From NCBI GenBank assembly GCA_965203685.1, contig OZ241908.1:124001-188000 (forward strand): a stretch of DNA of 64,000 bases, given 5' to 3'. This document shows, one piece after another, positions 1 through 8,436 of this stretch (positions are counted from its first letter, which is position 1; each line of letters begins with the position of its first letter). The stretch is from VXYL01 sp965203685 (GTDB lineage Bacteria; Pseudomonadota; Gammaproteobacteria; Pseudomonadales; Azotimanducaceae). The notes under the pieces are model-generated. The model was not told where the DNA came from. It saw only the letters and a program-made list of their open reading frames with translations, and ran no database searches. The translations under genes were made by a program, and so were the position numbers.

Positions 1-1062
1 GCTGATAGCCGGGAATCGTTCAAGCGCTTCCGGGCCTACATCGTGATGACCCTCCTCCTGATCACGGTGCAGTCGGTGGTCACCGTCGGCCTCGTGTTCT
101 ACGTCTTCTTCGACATCTGCGAGGCGATCATCGTGGGCCGTATGTCGCCAGGGGATTTCAGCGTCGTGTACGCCTACTTCGTGCAACTCGTCGGCAACTT
201 GAGCGGCTTGGGGTCGATGTGGTTCAACCTGCAGAACAATGTCGCCGGCATGCGCCGGGTCTACGACGTCGTGGACGCCCCGGTGGATGCCGACCTGCAG
301 GGCCAGGACGCCATCGACCGCCTGCGGCGCGGCGTTGAGATCGACAACGTCAGCTACCGCTACCCGGATGGGACGCAGGCGGTGCATGAAGCGAGCCTCG
401 AAGGGCAGATCGGCGAGGTCGTCGCCCTGGTCGGGGCGACGGGCGCGGGCAAGAGCACGCTGGCCTACCTGCTCGCGGGATTCGTCCATCCGCAGGCCGG
501 CTCGGTGCGCTTCGACGGCGTGGATGCGCGCACGTTGAGTGTCGACTGCCTGCGTGCGCAGGTCGCCTTCGTGTTCCAGGAGGCCTTCCTGTTCGACGAC
601 ACCGTGGCGAACAACATCCGCATGAGCGCCCCGGACGCCACCGACGACGAGGTGGTCGAGGCGGCGCGCGTTGCGGGTGCGCTGGATTTCATCGAGGCGT
701 TGCCGCAGGGCTTCGCAAGCCGCCTGGGACGAACAGGCGGCACGCTGTCGGTCGGCCAAAAGCAACGCCTCGCCATCGCCCGCGGCCTGGTGAGCAAGGC
801 CCCAGTGCTCGTCCTCGACGAACCGACCGCATCGCTCGACCCGGAAACCGAGAACGCCTTGGTTGCGGCGCTCGAGGCCGGTCGTCGCGATCGGCTTCTG
901 GTCGTCATCGCCCACCGCCTCAGCACCATCCGGCGCGCTGACCGCATCTGCTTCATGGACGAGGGTCGAATCGTGGAGTCCGGTAGCCACGAGGAGTTGA
1001 TGGCCTTGCTGAACGGCGCCTATCGGACGTTCGTGGAACTGCAGGTGGGTGTGGCGGCGTAG
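1..1062 (+). CDS. ABC exporter, TMD-NBD half-transporter (5' partial)
   Basis: This is the C-terminal part of a type I ABC exporter half-transporter. The frame is open from base 1, and the Met at 43 is internal because complete family members have about 580-600 residues while about 353 codons are visible. The visible part carries the last membrane segments, then a full nucleotide-binding domain. Numbered from the Met at 43, Walker A is GATGAGKST (131-139), the signature is LSVGQKQR (near 235-242), Walker B is VLVLDEPTA (near 255-263) and the H-loop His is near 291. All catalytic motifs are intact, so the ATPase half should work. The substrate cannot be read from the sequence. It probably acts as a homo- or heterodimer in the inner membrane; a partner could lie upstream of the window. 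Confidence 0.9.
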   Translation, partial: ADSRESFKRFRAYIVMTLLLITVQSVVTVGLVFYVFFDICEAIIVGRMSPGDFSVVYAYFVQLVGNLSGLGSMWFNLQNNVAGMRRVYDVVDAPVDADLQGQDAIDRLRRGVEIDNVSYRYPDGTQAVHEASLEGQIGEVVALVGATGAGKSTLAYLLAGFVHPQAGSVRFDGVDARTLSVDCLRAQVAFVFQEAFLFDDTVANNIRMSAPDATDDEVVEAARVAGALDFIEALPQGFASRLGRTGGTLSVGQKQRLAIARGLVSKAPVLVLDEPTASLDPETENALVAALEAGRRDRLLVVIAHRLSTIRRADRICFMDEGRIVESGSHEELMALLNGAYRTFVELQVGVAA

Positions 1063-1089
1063 GACGGCGTACTCGCCCACCGAAAGATG

Positions 1090-1359
1090 TCAGCCCAGCG
1101 TTAGAAGGATCGCAGTGGCGACAGCCAAGCCGCCGAGGCCGATTCCGATGGCGCGCAAATGGGCTTGGGCAATAGTGGCTTCGACCTTGGCAAAGCCGGT
1201 CTGGAGTTGCTGTTCGAGGACGTTGAAGTCGGTTTTCGTGACGTGCTCCGCATCAGCTTCGGCGAGAATGCCTACGATTTCGCGGGCTTGCTCTGCGGGG
1301 AAGCCGACGCGTTCGAGCCGTGAGACCGCGGCGGCCGTATCGATGTTGAAGGTCGGCAT
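1090..1359 (-). CDS. DUF1640-like small coiled-coil membrane protein
   Basis: An 89-residue protein. The start at 1359 is chosen because a GAGGA ribosome-binding site sits just upstream; an in-frame extension to 1467 is low-complexity and unlikely. The N-terminal half is amphipathic helix (FNIDTAAAVSRLERVGF), followed by a predicted coiled coil (VLEQQLQTGFAKVEATI) and one C-terminal membrane segment rich in Gly, Leu and Ala. This order matches the DUF1640/CCDC90-like family, whose bacterial role is not established. It runs tail to tail with the ABC exporter gene, separated by 27 bp. The family assignment is by appearance only. Confidence 0.65.
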   Translation of the reverse strand: MPTFNIDTAAAVSRLERVGFPAEQAREIVGILAEADAEHVTKTDFNVLEQQLQTGFAKVEATIAQAHLRAIGIGLGGLAVATAILLTLG

Positions 1360-1555
1360 GGGGTTTTCCTCGTCGCGATAGGTCGATGCCCGGCTTGATC
1401 GGAGCTCGCGCTCGGATCGAGGTGGCGTCAACGGTTCGTTCGGTGCCGATCGAGAGGAGAATAGCACCGTGTCTGTGCAATTCGGACCACACAGGCAATC
1501 GCGGACGCGAGAACGGGCGAATCTCTTACACGCGCGGTGCTCGACGTATGCTAGG

Positions 1556-3925
1556 TCAAGTCAAGACACCGCACTCCCGCAGATCGTCGATTTCAGCTTC
1601 GCTAAGTCCGAGCACGTCGCGTAGTACCTCATCCGTATGCCCGCCAAGTTGCGGCGCCGGCATGCGCACGCCGTTCGGTCGTTCGGCGAAGCGCCACGGG
1701 ATACCCGTGTGGGCGCGTGCGCCGACCTCCGGGTGTTCCAGCCGTTCGACGAAGCCGCGTGCGTTGAGGTGCGGATCCTCGATGATGTCCTTGCAGGTGA
1801 AGCTCGGGAAGGCGGCAATGCCGCAGGCCTGCAGCACGCCGGTGACATACCAGCGGTCGAGTCCGCCCGTCCAGGCGGAAACCACCGCGTCTAGTTCGTC
1901 CTCGTGTTGCTTGCGGGAGGCGAGCGTTGCGAACCGCTCGTCCTTGAGGCCGGGAATGATCTTGGCAAGTTCCGTGAACCCGTCGTCGGTGCACGCGATG
2001 GTCACCCACTCGTCGTCGCCCGCGGCAGGAAAGCAGCCGTGCGGCGCCATCCACGGGTCGCGGTTGCCAATGCGTTCCGCCTGCGTGCCGCGAAGCGCGT
2101 ATTCCATCCAGCCGTCGAGGTTGAGTGCCGCGGTCGCTTCCCAGAGCGTCACGTCTAGGTGTTCGCCGACGCCAGTCTCGTCGCGTCGCAGCAGGGCGGC
2201 GGTGACCGCGTACGCGGCTGTGATTCCTGCCGTAGGATCGGGCATGGCGACGCCGGTCTCCTCGGGTCCTTCGCCCGGGAATCCAGACGCGGACGCCAGT
2301 CCCGACAGCGGGCCCGTTGCGGGGCCGTAACCCATGTACTCGCGGTAGGGGCCGGTCTGGCCGTAGCCGCTCACCGAGGCCAGGATGACCCGCGGGTTGA
2401 TGGCCTTCAGCACGTTGTAACCCAGTCCTAGGCGCTCCAATACGCCGGTGGCGAAGTTCTGGAAGACCACGTCGACCTCGGCGACCAGGGCCTTGACGAC
2501 CTCGATTCCCCGGGGATCCCTGAGATCGACGCCCACGCTGCGTTTCCCCTGGTTCCACTGGTTGAACATGCCGTTGGTGTTGAGCGACGGCTCGATGCCT
2601 TCGGGCGCGGCCGGCCCACGCCGGTACAGGTCGGGGCGCACCGACGATTCGACGCGGATCACGTCTGCACCCAAGTGCGCGAGGTTCATGCTCCCGAACG
2701 GTCCCGCCCACACCCACGTCAGGTCGAGAACGCGCACGCCTTCGAGGGGTCTCGCTGGCGACGACGTGGCGAGCGGGGCGGGTGCCGGAATCGCGTCCTG
2801 TAGTTCGGCGTTGTGCTCCCCTAGACGCGGTGCCGGTCGCCGGTACTGCGGGCGCTCGTCGTCGATCAGCAGAGCCGGCGCGACGTAGCGGGCGTCGTCA
2901 CCGGGCAAGGTCGTGAAGAACCGCCGATCTGCGAGATGACGGTCGGATGCCAGGTTCTCGAACGTCATGACCGGGGCGAAGCAGATGCGCTGCTGCTGCG
3001 CGGCGTGGTAGAGGTCGAAGGTATTCCAGCCGCCGATGAACTCCTCGAGGAACGTGTGGATGACGTCCTGGTTCTGGTTGCGTCCGGCAGGCGTTGCGAA
3101 CACTTCGAGTGTCGCCCACTCCGGATTGCCCATGAACTCCACCAGCCGTTCCCACTGGTCCTGCTCGATGCAGGCGAGGAAGATCGCGCCATCCTTGGTG
3201 TCGAATATGCGCCAAGGAATCAGCGACCGGGGCACGGTTCGCTTGATCACGAAGCCGTGGTAGGTGTAGACGTGGATGCCGAACTCCAGCACCGACGCCA
3301 CGTAGGCCAGCACGGAGAAGTCGATGTACTCCCCGACCCCGCAGCGCATGCGGTCGCGGACCACGGCGAACACCGACATGGCGCCGGCGACGCCCGCCAT
3401 CATGCTGCAGTGGTGGCCATGCATCTTGAGCGGCGGATAGCTCGGTTCGGGGTGGGCCATCGGGCATAGGCCGGCCCAGCCGCCGCCGTGGGACAGGGTC
3501 AGTTCGCTGGCCGCGAAATCGGCGTAGGGACCGGTCAGGCCGAACGCCGTCATCGCGAGGACGATGAGGTCGGGGCGGGTCGCGTGGATCGAGGCTGGAT
3601 CCAAGCCGAGGGCTTCGGCTTCATCGCGCCGCAAGGAGTGGACGACGACGTTGGCCCAGCCGATCAACCGCGCGAGGCGGTCCTTGTCGTCGTCGTTACC
3701 CAGGTCCAAGCAAATGCCGCGCTTGTTGAGATTGACCGCGAGGAACAGCCCGCTGCGCTCCTCGTCGACCGTGTCCGCAAACGGGCCTAGGCGGCGGGCG
3801 GGGTCGCCCCCGGGCGGCTCCACCTTCACCACGTCGGCACCTTGATCGGCGAGCAGCCGGGCGGCGTATGCCGAGGCGATTCCTGTGCCGATTTCCAGGA
3901 CGCGCAATGGCTCGGAGGTGGGCAT
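1556..3925 (-). CDS. Two-domain family III CoA-transferase (CaiB/BaiF)
   Basis: A 789-residue protein made of two consecutive CaiB/BaiF (family III) CoA-transferase domains, about residues 5-375 and 390-789. Each opens with the family's start motif (LRVLEIGTGIASAYAARLL; VRVLDLTWVWAGPFGSMNL). Family III enzymes move CoA between carboxylic acids through an aspartyl-CoA intermediate. The second half keeps the catalytic-Asp context (MPDPTAGITAAY), while the aligned stretch of the first half reads HHCSMMAGVAGA and lacks the Asp. Only the C-terminal half therefore looks catalytic. A GAGGAACGAG ribosome-binding site precedes the ATG at 3925. It lies 31 bp downstream of a luciferase-like monooxygenase gene on the same strand, probably in one operon for catabolism of an unknown acid. 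Confidence 0.9.
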   Translation of the reverse strand: MPTSEPLRVLEIGTGIASAYAARLLADQGADVVKVEPPGGDPARRLGPFADTVDEERSGLFLAVNLNKRGICLDLGNDDDKDRLARLIGWANVVVHSLRRDEAEALGLDPASIHATRPDLIVLAMTAFGLTGPYADFAASELTLSHGGGWAGLCPMAHPEPSYPPLKMHGHHCSMMAGVAGAMSVFAVVRDRMRCGVGEYIDFSVLAYVASVLEFGIHVYTYHGFVIKRTVPRSLIPWRIFDTKDGAIFLACIEQDQWERLVEFMGNPEWATLEVFATPAGRNQNQDVIHTFLEEFIGGWNTFDLYHAAQQQRICFAPVMTFENLASDRHLADRRFFTTLPGDDARYVAPALLIDDERPQYRRPAPRLGEHNAELQDAIPAPAPLATSSPARPLEGVRVLDLTWVWAGPFGSMNLAHLGADVIRVESSVRPDLYRRGPAAPEGIEPSLNTNGMFNQWNQGKRSVGVDLRDPRGIEVVKALVAEVDVVFQNFATGVLERLGLGYNVLKAINPRVILASVSGYGQTGPYREYMGYGPATGPLSGLASASGFPGEGPEETGVAMPDPTAGITAAYAVTAALLRRDETGVGEHLDVTLWEATAALNLDGWMEYALRGTQAERIGNRDPWMAPHGCFPAAGDDEWVTIACTDDGFTELAKIIPGLKDERFATLASRKQHEDELDAVVSAWTGGLDRWYVTGVLQACGIAAFPSFTCKDIIEDPHLNARGFVERLEHPEVGARAHTGIPWRFAERPNGVRMPAPQLGGHTDEVLRDVLGLSEAEIDDLRECGVLT

Positions 3926-3956
3926 TCTCGTTCCTCGTTCGGGTGCTTTTCTTCTG

Positions 3957-4889
3957 TCACCAGCCTCGGCGTGCGCGAAGCTCGGCGAATGTTTCGAGAT
4001 GGCGGACGTGGTCCCCGGCGAAGCGCAGCACGATGTGCTCGACGCCGGCGTCGACGAAGCCTTCGATCCAGTCCGCCGTTTGCTCGGCGTTGCCGCCGAA
4101 GCAGGCTTGCGCCTTGCGCATGACGGGGCCGGGCACGTCGTAGTAGCGCGCGAGGAAGTCGTCTACGCGCTGCAGTGCCGTGTCGGGATCGTCGTCGACG
4201 AAGCAGGTGAGATAGTGCGCGCCGGTCGGTGTTGATCGCCCGGCGGTGTGGGCGTAGTCGCAGACATCGTCGAACATGCGGCGCCACCGGGGGCCGTCGT
4301 CCGGCCAGATCGGCAACCAGCCCTCCATCGATTTCCCGGCCCGTGCCAATGCGTTGGGATGGGATCCCGCGCCCCAGACCGGCGGCCCGCCGGGACGGTG
4401 GGGTAACGGGCCAAGGACCGCATCGCGCAACGTCCAGCGGCCGTCCCAGTCGACCGGCTCGCCACGCCACAGCGCACGCATGAGCCTCAGGCCCTCCAGC
4501 AATCGCCCCACGCGGCGGTCGAAGGGTACGCCGGCGGCTTCGAACTCCGCCCGGATGTTCGACCGGTCGGCCGCGATGCCGACGCCGACGATGAGCCTGC
4601 CCGCGCTCACTTGGTCGAGGGTGGCCAACTGCTGCGCGAGGATCACGGGGTTCCGGTAGGCGGGCAGCAGGACGGCCGTGCCCAAGGTGACGCGTTCTGT
4701 CCGCCCCGAAATCGCGGCGAGGAGCGTCAGCGGGTCGTGCCGGGGACGCGCGAGCAGGGAGTCGCCCACCCAAACGCTGTCGTATCCGGAGCGCTCGGCA
4801 CGCGTGGCGAGATCGAGCAGCGGGGCCGCCGCGGGAGTGCCGCCCATGACCGCTTCCCGCGTGGGAACCAGGTAGCCGAAACGGGTCAT
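3957..4889 (-). CDS. LLM-class flavin/F420-dependent oxidoreductase
   Basis: A 310-residue luciferase-like monooxygenase with the expected TIM-barrel motifs: an N-terminal strand (MTRFGYLVPTREAV), then YDSVWVGDSLLARPRHDPLT, the LGTAVLLPAYRNPVILAQQ segment and IVGVGIAADRSN. The family uses FMNH2 or F420 to oxidise or reduce small organic substrates; which one cannot be told here. I start at 4889 because MTRFGYL is the typical family N-terminus, although a longer frame reaches 4997. It is the first gene of a probable two-gene operon with the downstream CoA-transferase and is divergent from the amidohydrolase at 5000. Confidence 0.85.
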   Translation of the reverse strand: MTRFGYLVPTREAVMGGTPAAAPLLDLATRAERSGYDSVWVGDSLLARPRHDPLTLLAAISGRTERVTLGTAVLLPAYRNPVILAQQLATLDQVSAGRLIVGVGIAADRSNIRAEFEAAGVPFDRRVGRLLEGLRLMRALWRGEPVDWDGRWTLRDAVLGPLPHRPGGPPVWGAGSHPNALARAGKSMEGWLPIWPDDGPRWRRMFDDVCDYAHTAGRSTPTGAHYLTCFVDDDPDTALQRVDDFLARYYDVPGPVMRKAQACFGGNAEQTADWIEGFVDAGVEHIVLRFAGDHVRHLETFAELRARRGW

Positions 4890-4965
4890 GCGGGACGACT
4901 CATCGCCGATGGTCGGGGCTCTTCGCTGCAACCGGGACGCGAGCATAGCGCACAGGGGGCTGCGG

Positions 4966-4971
4966 TATGAT
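4966..4971 (+). promoter_or_regulatory. Probable -10 box of the amidohydrolase gene
   Basis: TATGAT sits 28 bp before the amidohydrolase start at 5000. The ATG inside this hexamer (4967) is in frame with the gene and could be mistaken for the start, but AAGGA at 4986-4990 lies 9 nt before the ATG at 5000, which fits better. No clear -35 is visible. Confidence 0.5.
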
Positions 4972-4999
4972 CGAGCGCTTTCGCCAAGGATCCCCACCC

Positions 5000-6010
5000 A
5001 TGCCCTATGCCGAGAACGCGCCCATCGAGGAGTGGCTGGCGCAGGAGACGCCGGAGGACGTCTTGGAGCCGGACCTCCCGATCATCGATCCGCACCACCA
5101 CCTGTGGGACATGCGCGGGCTGCGGGCACCGTGGGAGCAGAAGGTGTACCTCTGCGAAGAGATGGCCAAGGAGATCACGGCCTCCGGGCACAACGTGGTG
5201 CAGACGGTTTTCGCCCAGTGCGGTGCGTTCTACCGCGCCGACGGGCCGGAAGAGATGCGTCCGGTTGGCGAGACCGAGTTCGTACACGGCATCGCCGCGA
5301 TGAGCCGGTCGGGCCGGTACGGCGACGCCCGGCTTTGCACCGGGATCTTCAGCACCGCGGATCTCCGTTTGGGCAAGGCCGTCGAGCCGGTGCTCCAGGC
5401 ACACCTCGTCGCCTCTCCCAACTTCCGCGGCATCCGCACCGGGTTCCCGGCCGACCTCGACGACGAGTTCCGCGACGGTTACGCGATGCTCGGCAAGTAC
5501 GACTTGAGCTTCGACAACTACTCGCCTGACTTTGATCGGCTACCCGCTCTTGCCAAGCTGGCGGCTGCGTATCCGGAGATCCCCATCATCGTCAACCACC
5601 TCGGCGGGAAGATCGACCCCGACGCCGATCCGGCGACCATCGCTCGGTGGCAGGCGTGCATCGATTCGCTCGCCGACTATCCCAACATCGTCATGAAATG
5701 TGGCGGCGCCCAGCAGCGGGTCGGACGGTCTTGGGAGCCCCCCTTTCACATGTACCACCGCGCCGAGGGCCCTTTGGGTTCCGAGGAGCTTTGCGACTTG
5801 CTCTTCCCGTTCTATCGCCACGCCATCGAGACCCTCGGTCCCGACCGTTGCATGTTCGAGAGCAACTTCCCCGTCGACAAGGAGTCGGTCTCCTACCGCA
5901 CGCTGTGGAACCTGATGAAGCGCATCGCCGGCAAGATGGGGTTGAGCGACGCCGAGAAGACGTCCCTATTCAGCGGCACGGCGGCGCGCGTCTACCGTCT
6001 GTCAGGTTGA
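5000..6010 (+). CDS. Amidohydrolase-family TIM-barrel metal hydrolase
   Basis: A 336-residue metal-dependent hydrolase of the Amidohydrolase_2 family (the ACMS-decarboxylase/4-sulfomuconolactonase-like group). The metal motif DPHHHLW lies near the N-terminus, followed by conserved IIVNHLGGKI and the C-terminal segment MFESNFPVDKESVSYRTLWN, where the barrel's last Asp/Asn ligands are expected. Such enzymes hydrolyse lactones or decarboxylate aromatic-derived acids; the substrate here is unknown. The start at 5000 is supported by AAGGA 9 nt upstream. A REP-like hairpin pair follows the stop codon directly. It is divergent from the LLM monooxygenase/CoA-transferase pair and may belong to the same catabolic unit. 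Confidence 0.88.
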   Translation: MPYAENAPIEEWLAQETPEDVLEPDLPIIDPHHHLWDMRGLRAPWEQKVYLCEEMAKEITASGHNVVQTVFAQCGAFYRADGPEEMRPVGETEFVHGIAAMSRSGRYGDARLCTGIFSTADLRLGKAVEPVLQAHLVASPNFRGIRTGFPADLDDEFRDGYAMLGKYDLSFDNYSPDFDRLPALAKLAAAYPEIPIIVNHLGGKIDPDADPATIARWQACIDSLADYPNIVMKCGGAQQRVGRSWEPPFHMYHRAEGPLGSEELCDLLFPFYRHAIETLGPDRCMFESNFPVDKESVSYRTLWNLMKRIAGKMGLSDAEKTSLFSGTAARVYRLSG

Positions 6011-6067
6011 CGGTCCGCGGACGTCCTCGTCCGAATGGTGCGCGGACGTCCTCGTCCGCATCGACGG
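6011..6067. repeat. REP-like palindrome, two tandem type-1 units
   Basis: Two nearly identical 25-bp units sit directly between the convergent amidohydrolase and serine hydrolase stop codons. Each folds into a hairpin: GCGGACG, loop TCCT, CGTCCGC; the first unit ends CGTCCGA instead. The same stem occurs at 8118, 40532, 50712, 57977 and 62831. The position suggests a bidirectional terminator or mRNA-stabilising element. Confidence 0.8.
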
Positions 6068-6068
6068 T

Positions 6069-7208
6069 TCAAACGCACTCGAACACCGCACGCACAAGAC
6101 GGTTGCCGCGCGTATCGGCCTCAATCCCGGGTTGCATCTGGTTCATGGCGTAGCCGACGCCCAGCCGCCGTTCGGGATCCGCGAAGCCGATGGAGCCACC
6201 GGCGCCGTTATGCCCGAACGCGCTTGGGTTTGGACCGTACTGCCCTTCCGTATTGAGATTGATGCCGCGTCCACGGCGCATCGGCCGCCCAAGAACCAGA
6301 TCGTCGGCCATACCCCACTCTTCAACCGTCATGGCCGCGATCGTCTCCCGCTTGAGGACGCGCTCGCCATCGGCCAACGCACCATAGATGCGGGCGATGC
6401 CGCGCGCATTGCCGTGGCCGTTCGCAGCGGCGATCTCGGCGCGGCGCCACGGTGCCGTGCACGCGTCTTGCCAGGGCCGGACAGAGGGATTCTGCAGCGC
6501 GAACCGGAACAGCGGCGGCATCTTGGCGCCGAGCAAGGATGCCGGGTCGGGCTGCTTGCGGGCATGGTTCGGCCCGATCAGATCGGCGACCCGGTGATGC
6601 TCCGCGTCGGGCAAGCCGATGTGGAAATCGGCACCCAAGGGTCCGGCGATGCGCTCGCGCAGCAGTTGACCGAGACTCTTCCCGGTGATCCTGCGCACCA
6701 GTTCACCCGATAGGTAGCCCCACAGGATGGCGTGATAGCCGGCGGCGGTGCCCGGCTCCCAATGCGGCTCCTCCGCGGCGATGCGCTCAGTCATCCGCGT
6801 CCAGTCGTACAGGTCGGCAACAGTCACTGGTTCGCGAAGGCCGCAGACGCCCGATTGGTGCGACAGGAACTGGCCGACCGTCAGGCCGTTCGCGCCCGCG
6901 CGGAACTCGGGCCAGTAGTTCTTGACGGGAGCGTCGTAGTCGAGCGCGCCGTCTTCGACGACCGTGGCCAGCGTCGCTGAGGCGACGCCCTTGGTGGTGG
7001 AGTAGACGTTCACCAGCGTATCGGCGAGCCACGGCCGGGAGCAGTCACGATCCTGGTAGCCGCCCCAGAGGTCGACGACGGTCTCGCCGCCCACGACGGC
7101 GGAGAAGCTGGCACCCACCTCGATGTCCTGCGTGAAGTTGCGCTCGAACACGTCATGGACGCGCTCGAATCCGGGTGCGGTGGTGCCGTGTACGGGAAAG
7201 TCGACCAT
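6069..7208 (-). CDS. Serine hydrolase, beta-lactamase/class C (EstB) family
   Basis: A 379-residue serine hydrolase of the class C beta-lactamase-like esterase group. The nucleophile motif S-x-x-K is S70-T-T-K73. The second motif is Y-H-A instead of Y-x-N, as is common in esterases of this group. The third-box region reads HNGAGGS. There is no signal peptide, so it probably works in the cytoplasm as an esterase or lactonase and not as a penicillin-interacting enzyme. The start at 7208 (MVDFPVHG) is preferred to the frame-extending codon at 7244. Its 5' end faces the TauD-type dioxygenase gene at 7276. Confidence 0.85.
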   Translation of the reverse strand: MVDFPVHGTTAPGFERVHDVFERNFTQDIEVGASFSAVVGGETVVDLWGGYQDRDCSRPWLADTLVNVYSTTKGVASATLATVVEDGALDYDAPVKNYWPEFRAGANGLTVGQFLSHQSGVCGLREPVTVADLYDWTRMTERIAAEEPHWEPGTAAGYHAILWGYLSGELVRRITGKSLGQLLRERIAGPLGADFHIGLPDAEHHRVADLIGPNHARKQPDPASLLGAKMPPLFRFALQNPSVRPWQDACTAPWRRAEIAAANGHGNARGIARIYGALADGERVLKRETIAAMTVEEWGMADDLVLGRPMRRGRGINLNTEGQYGPNPSAFGHNGAGGSIGFADPERRLGVGYAMNQMQPGIEADTRGNRLVRAVFECV

Positions 7209-7263
7209 CTGTGTCCTCGTCGGCGGTAGCCAGCGGGGCAACATACACCACCGCGCGCGTGCC

Positions 7264-7269
7264 TATAAT
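7264..7269 (+). promoter_or_regulatory. Consensus -10 box of a probable leaderless mRNA
   Basis: A perfect TATAAT ends exactly 6 nt before the ATG at 7276 (spacer CGCCGC). Transcription should begin at or within a base of the start codon, and there is no Shine-Dalgarno sequence. The same geometry recurs at five other genes in this window. Confidence 0.7.
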
Positions 7270-7275
7270 CGCCGC

Positions 7276-8094
7276 ATGAACGTTGAACCGCTCACCCCGA
7301 TCATTGGCGCCGAGGTCCATGGCCTGGATCTCGCCACCCTGGACGACGGGAACTTCGCCGAAGTCGAAGCGGCGCTCTTGGACCACCAGGTGTTGTTCTT
7401 CCGCGACCAGGACCTCGACATCGACCAGCACAAGGCGCTCGGCCAGCGCTTCGGCCCGTTGCACATCCATCCGAGCGCACCGCCCGGCGCCCCGGGCCAC
7501 CCCGAGATCCTGAAGGTCCATGCCGACGGGAATACGAAACGCACAGCAGGCGACGGCTGGCACTCGGACGTCAGCTGCGACCCAGAACCCCCGATGCTGT
7601 CGATTCTCAAATTGCACACGCTTCCCGCGGGCGGCGGGGGAGACACCGTGTTCTCGAGCATGTACGCCGCGTACCACGCCCTGTCGGGCGCCATGCAGAC
7701 GTACCTGGCCGGCCTCACGGCGATTCACGATGGCGGGCCGAACTACCGCGACCGCAATCGCCGGATCGGCCACGACGACAGCGATCGGGTCTATCCACGC
7801 GCCGAGCACCCCGTCATCCGCACGCACCCACGTACCGGCCGCAAGGGCATCTACGTCAACTCGGTATTCACCACCGAGCTATGCGGTGTCCCGAAGGCGG
7901 AAGGTGACGCGATCCTTGCATTCCTCTACGCGCACATCGCCAAGCCCCAGTTCCAGTGCCGGTTCCGCTGGCGCGAGAACTCCATCGCGATGTGGGACAA
8001 CCGCTGCGTCCAACACATGGCGATGTGGGACTACTACCCCGAGACACGCAGTGGTCTGCGCGTGACGGTCAAGGGGGACAGGCCGTTCCATTGA
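7276..8094 (+). CDS. TauD/TfdA-family Fe(II)/2-oxoglutarate dioxygenase
   Basis: A 272-residue member of the TauD/TfdA dioxygenases, which use Fe(II) and 2-oxoglutarate to hydroxylate substrates such as taurine, phenoxyacetates or alkylsulfates. The facial triad is visible: H96-x-D98 in GWHSDVSC and distal His247 in CVQHMAMWDYYPETR, with Arg258 placed to bind 2-oxoglutarate. The N-terminal region (IIGAEVHGLDL, DHQVLFFRDQ) is typical. Length matches the family (about 270-300). The start at 7276 is fixed by the TATAAT immediately upstream; the longer frame from 7123 would run through the promoter and antisense to the neighbouring gene. A REP-like hairpin follows. The substrate is unknown. Confidence 0.9.
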   Translation: MNVEPLTPIIGAEVHGLDLATLDDGNFAEVEAALLDHQVLFFRDQDLDIDQHKALGQRFGPLHIHPSAPPGAPGHPEILKVHADGNTKRTAGDGWHSDVSCDPEPPMLSILKLHTLPAGGGGDTVFSSMYAAYHALSGAMQTYLAGLTAIHDGGPNYRDRNRRIGHDDSDRVYPRAEHPVIRTHPRTGRKGIYVNSVFTTELCGVPKAEGDAILAFLYAHIAKPQFQCRFRWRENSIAMWDNRCVQHMAMWDYYPETRSGLRVTVKGDRPFH

Positions 8095-8112
8095 CCTTCG
8101 AGCCGGCATGAC

Positions 8113-8139
8113 GGTACGCGGACGTCCACGTCCGCAATT
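8113..8139. repeat. REP-like palindrome, type-1 unit
   Basis: A unit starting GGTAC contains the hairpin GCGGACG (8118-8124), loop TCCA, CGTCCGC (8129-8135), followed by AATT. It lies 18 bp after the dioxygenase stop and upstream of the toxin-antitoxin promoter, so it could insulate the two transcripts. Confidence 0.8.
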
Positions 8140-8173
8140 GAAGCGACCGTGGATACGTATGGCGGCGGTCAGC

Positions 8174-8193
8174 TATATAATCTTGGTTATATA
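8174..8193. promoter_or_regulatory. Toxin-antitoxin promoter with palindromic operator
   Basis: A perfect 7-bp inverted repeat, TATATAA (8174-8180) and TTATATA (8187-8193) with a 6-bp spacer, overlaps a consensus TATAAT (8176-8181). An operator covering the -10 box is typical of autoregulated toxin-antitoxin modules bound by the antitoxin. A strong ribosome-binding site GGAGG (8197-8201) follows 7 nt before the start at 8209. Confidence 0.7.
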
Positions 8194-8208
8194 GACGGAG
8201 GTAGTCCC

Positions 8209-8436
8209 ATGCACTCTTTGAAGATCACAACCGTGGGCGCATCGGCGGGGGTCATTCTGAACAAGGAAGTCATGGCGCACCTGAAGGTTCGTAAGGGGGA
8301 TACGCTCTATCTCACCGAGGCGCCCGATGGTGGATATCGCCTGACGCCCTACGATCCCGACTTCGCACGTCAGATGGCGCTAGCCGAGGACATCATGCAT
8401 GACGACCGAGAGGTGCTGCGGGCCTTGGCGCGGTGA
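8209..8436 (+). CDS. AbrB/MazE-type antitoxin
   Basis: A 75-residue protein with an N-terminal swapped-hairpin AbrB/SpoVT fold (LKITTVGASAGVILNKEVM, then VRKGDTLYLTE) that binds DNA. A C-terminal tail (YDPDFARQMALAEDIMHDD) would wrap the toxin. It is the antitoxin partner of the Doc-family gene that starts inside its stop codon (GTGA overlap). The AT-rich palindrome at 8174-8193 is the likely autoregulatory operator. The start at 8209 is set by GGAGG 7 nt upstream; an upstream ATG at 8149 would span the promoter. Confidence 0.88.
   Translation: MHSLKITTVGASAGVILNKEVMAHLKVRKGDTLYLTEAPDGGYRLTPYDPDFARQMALAEDIMHDDREVLRALAR

Noticed and set aside
1629..2717. A 362-codon minus-strand frame inside the CoA-transferase
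   Set aside because: Low-complexity, Arg/Gly-rich product without motifs, entirely within a confident gene.
4967..4999. ATG at 4967 as amidohydrolase start
   Set aside because: It lies inside a TATGAT promoter box; ATG 5000 has the ribosome-binding site.
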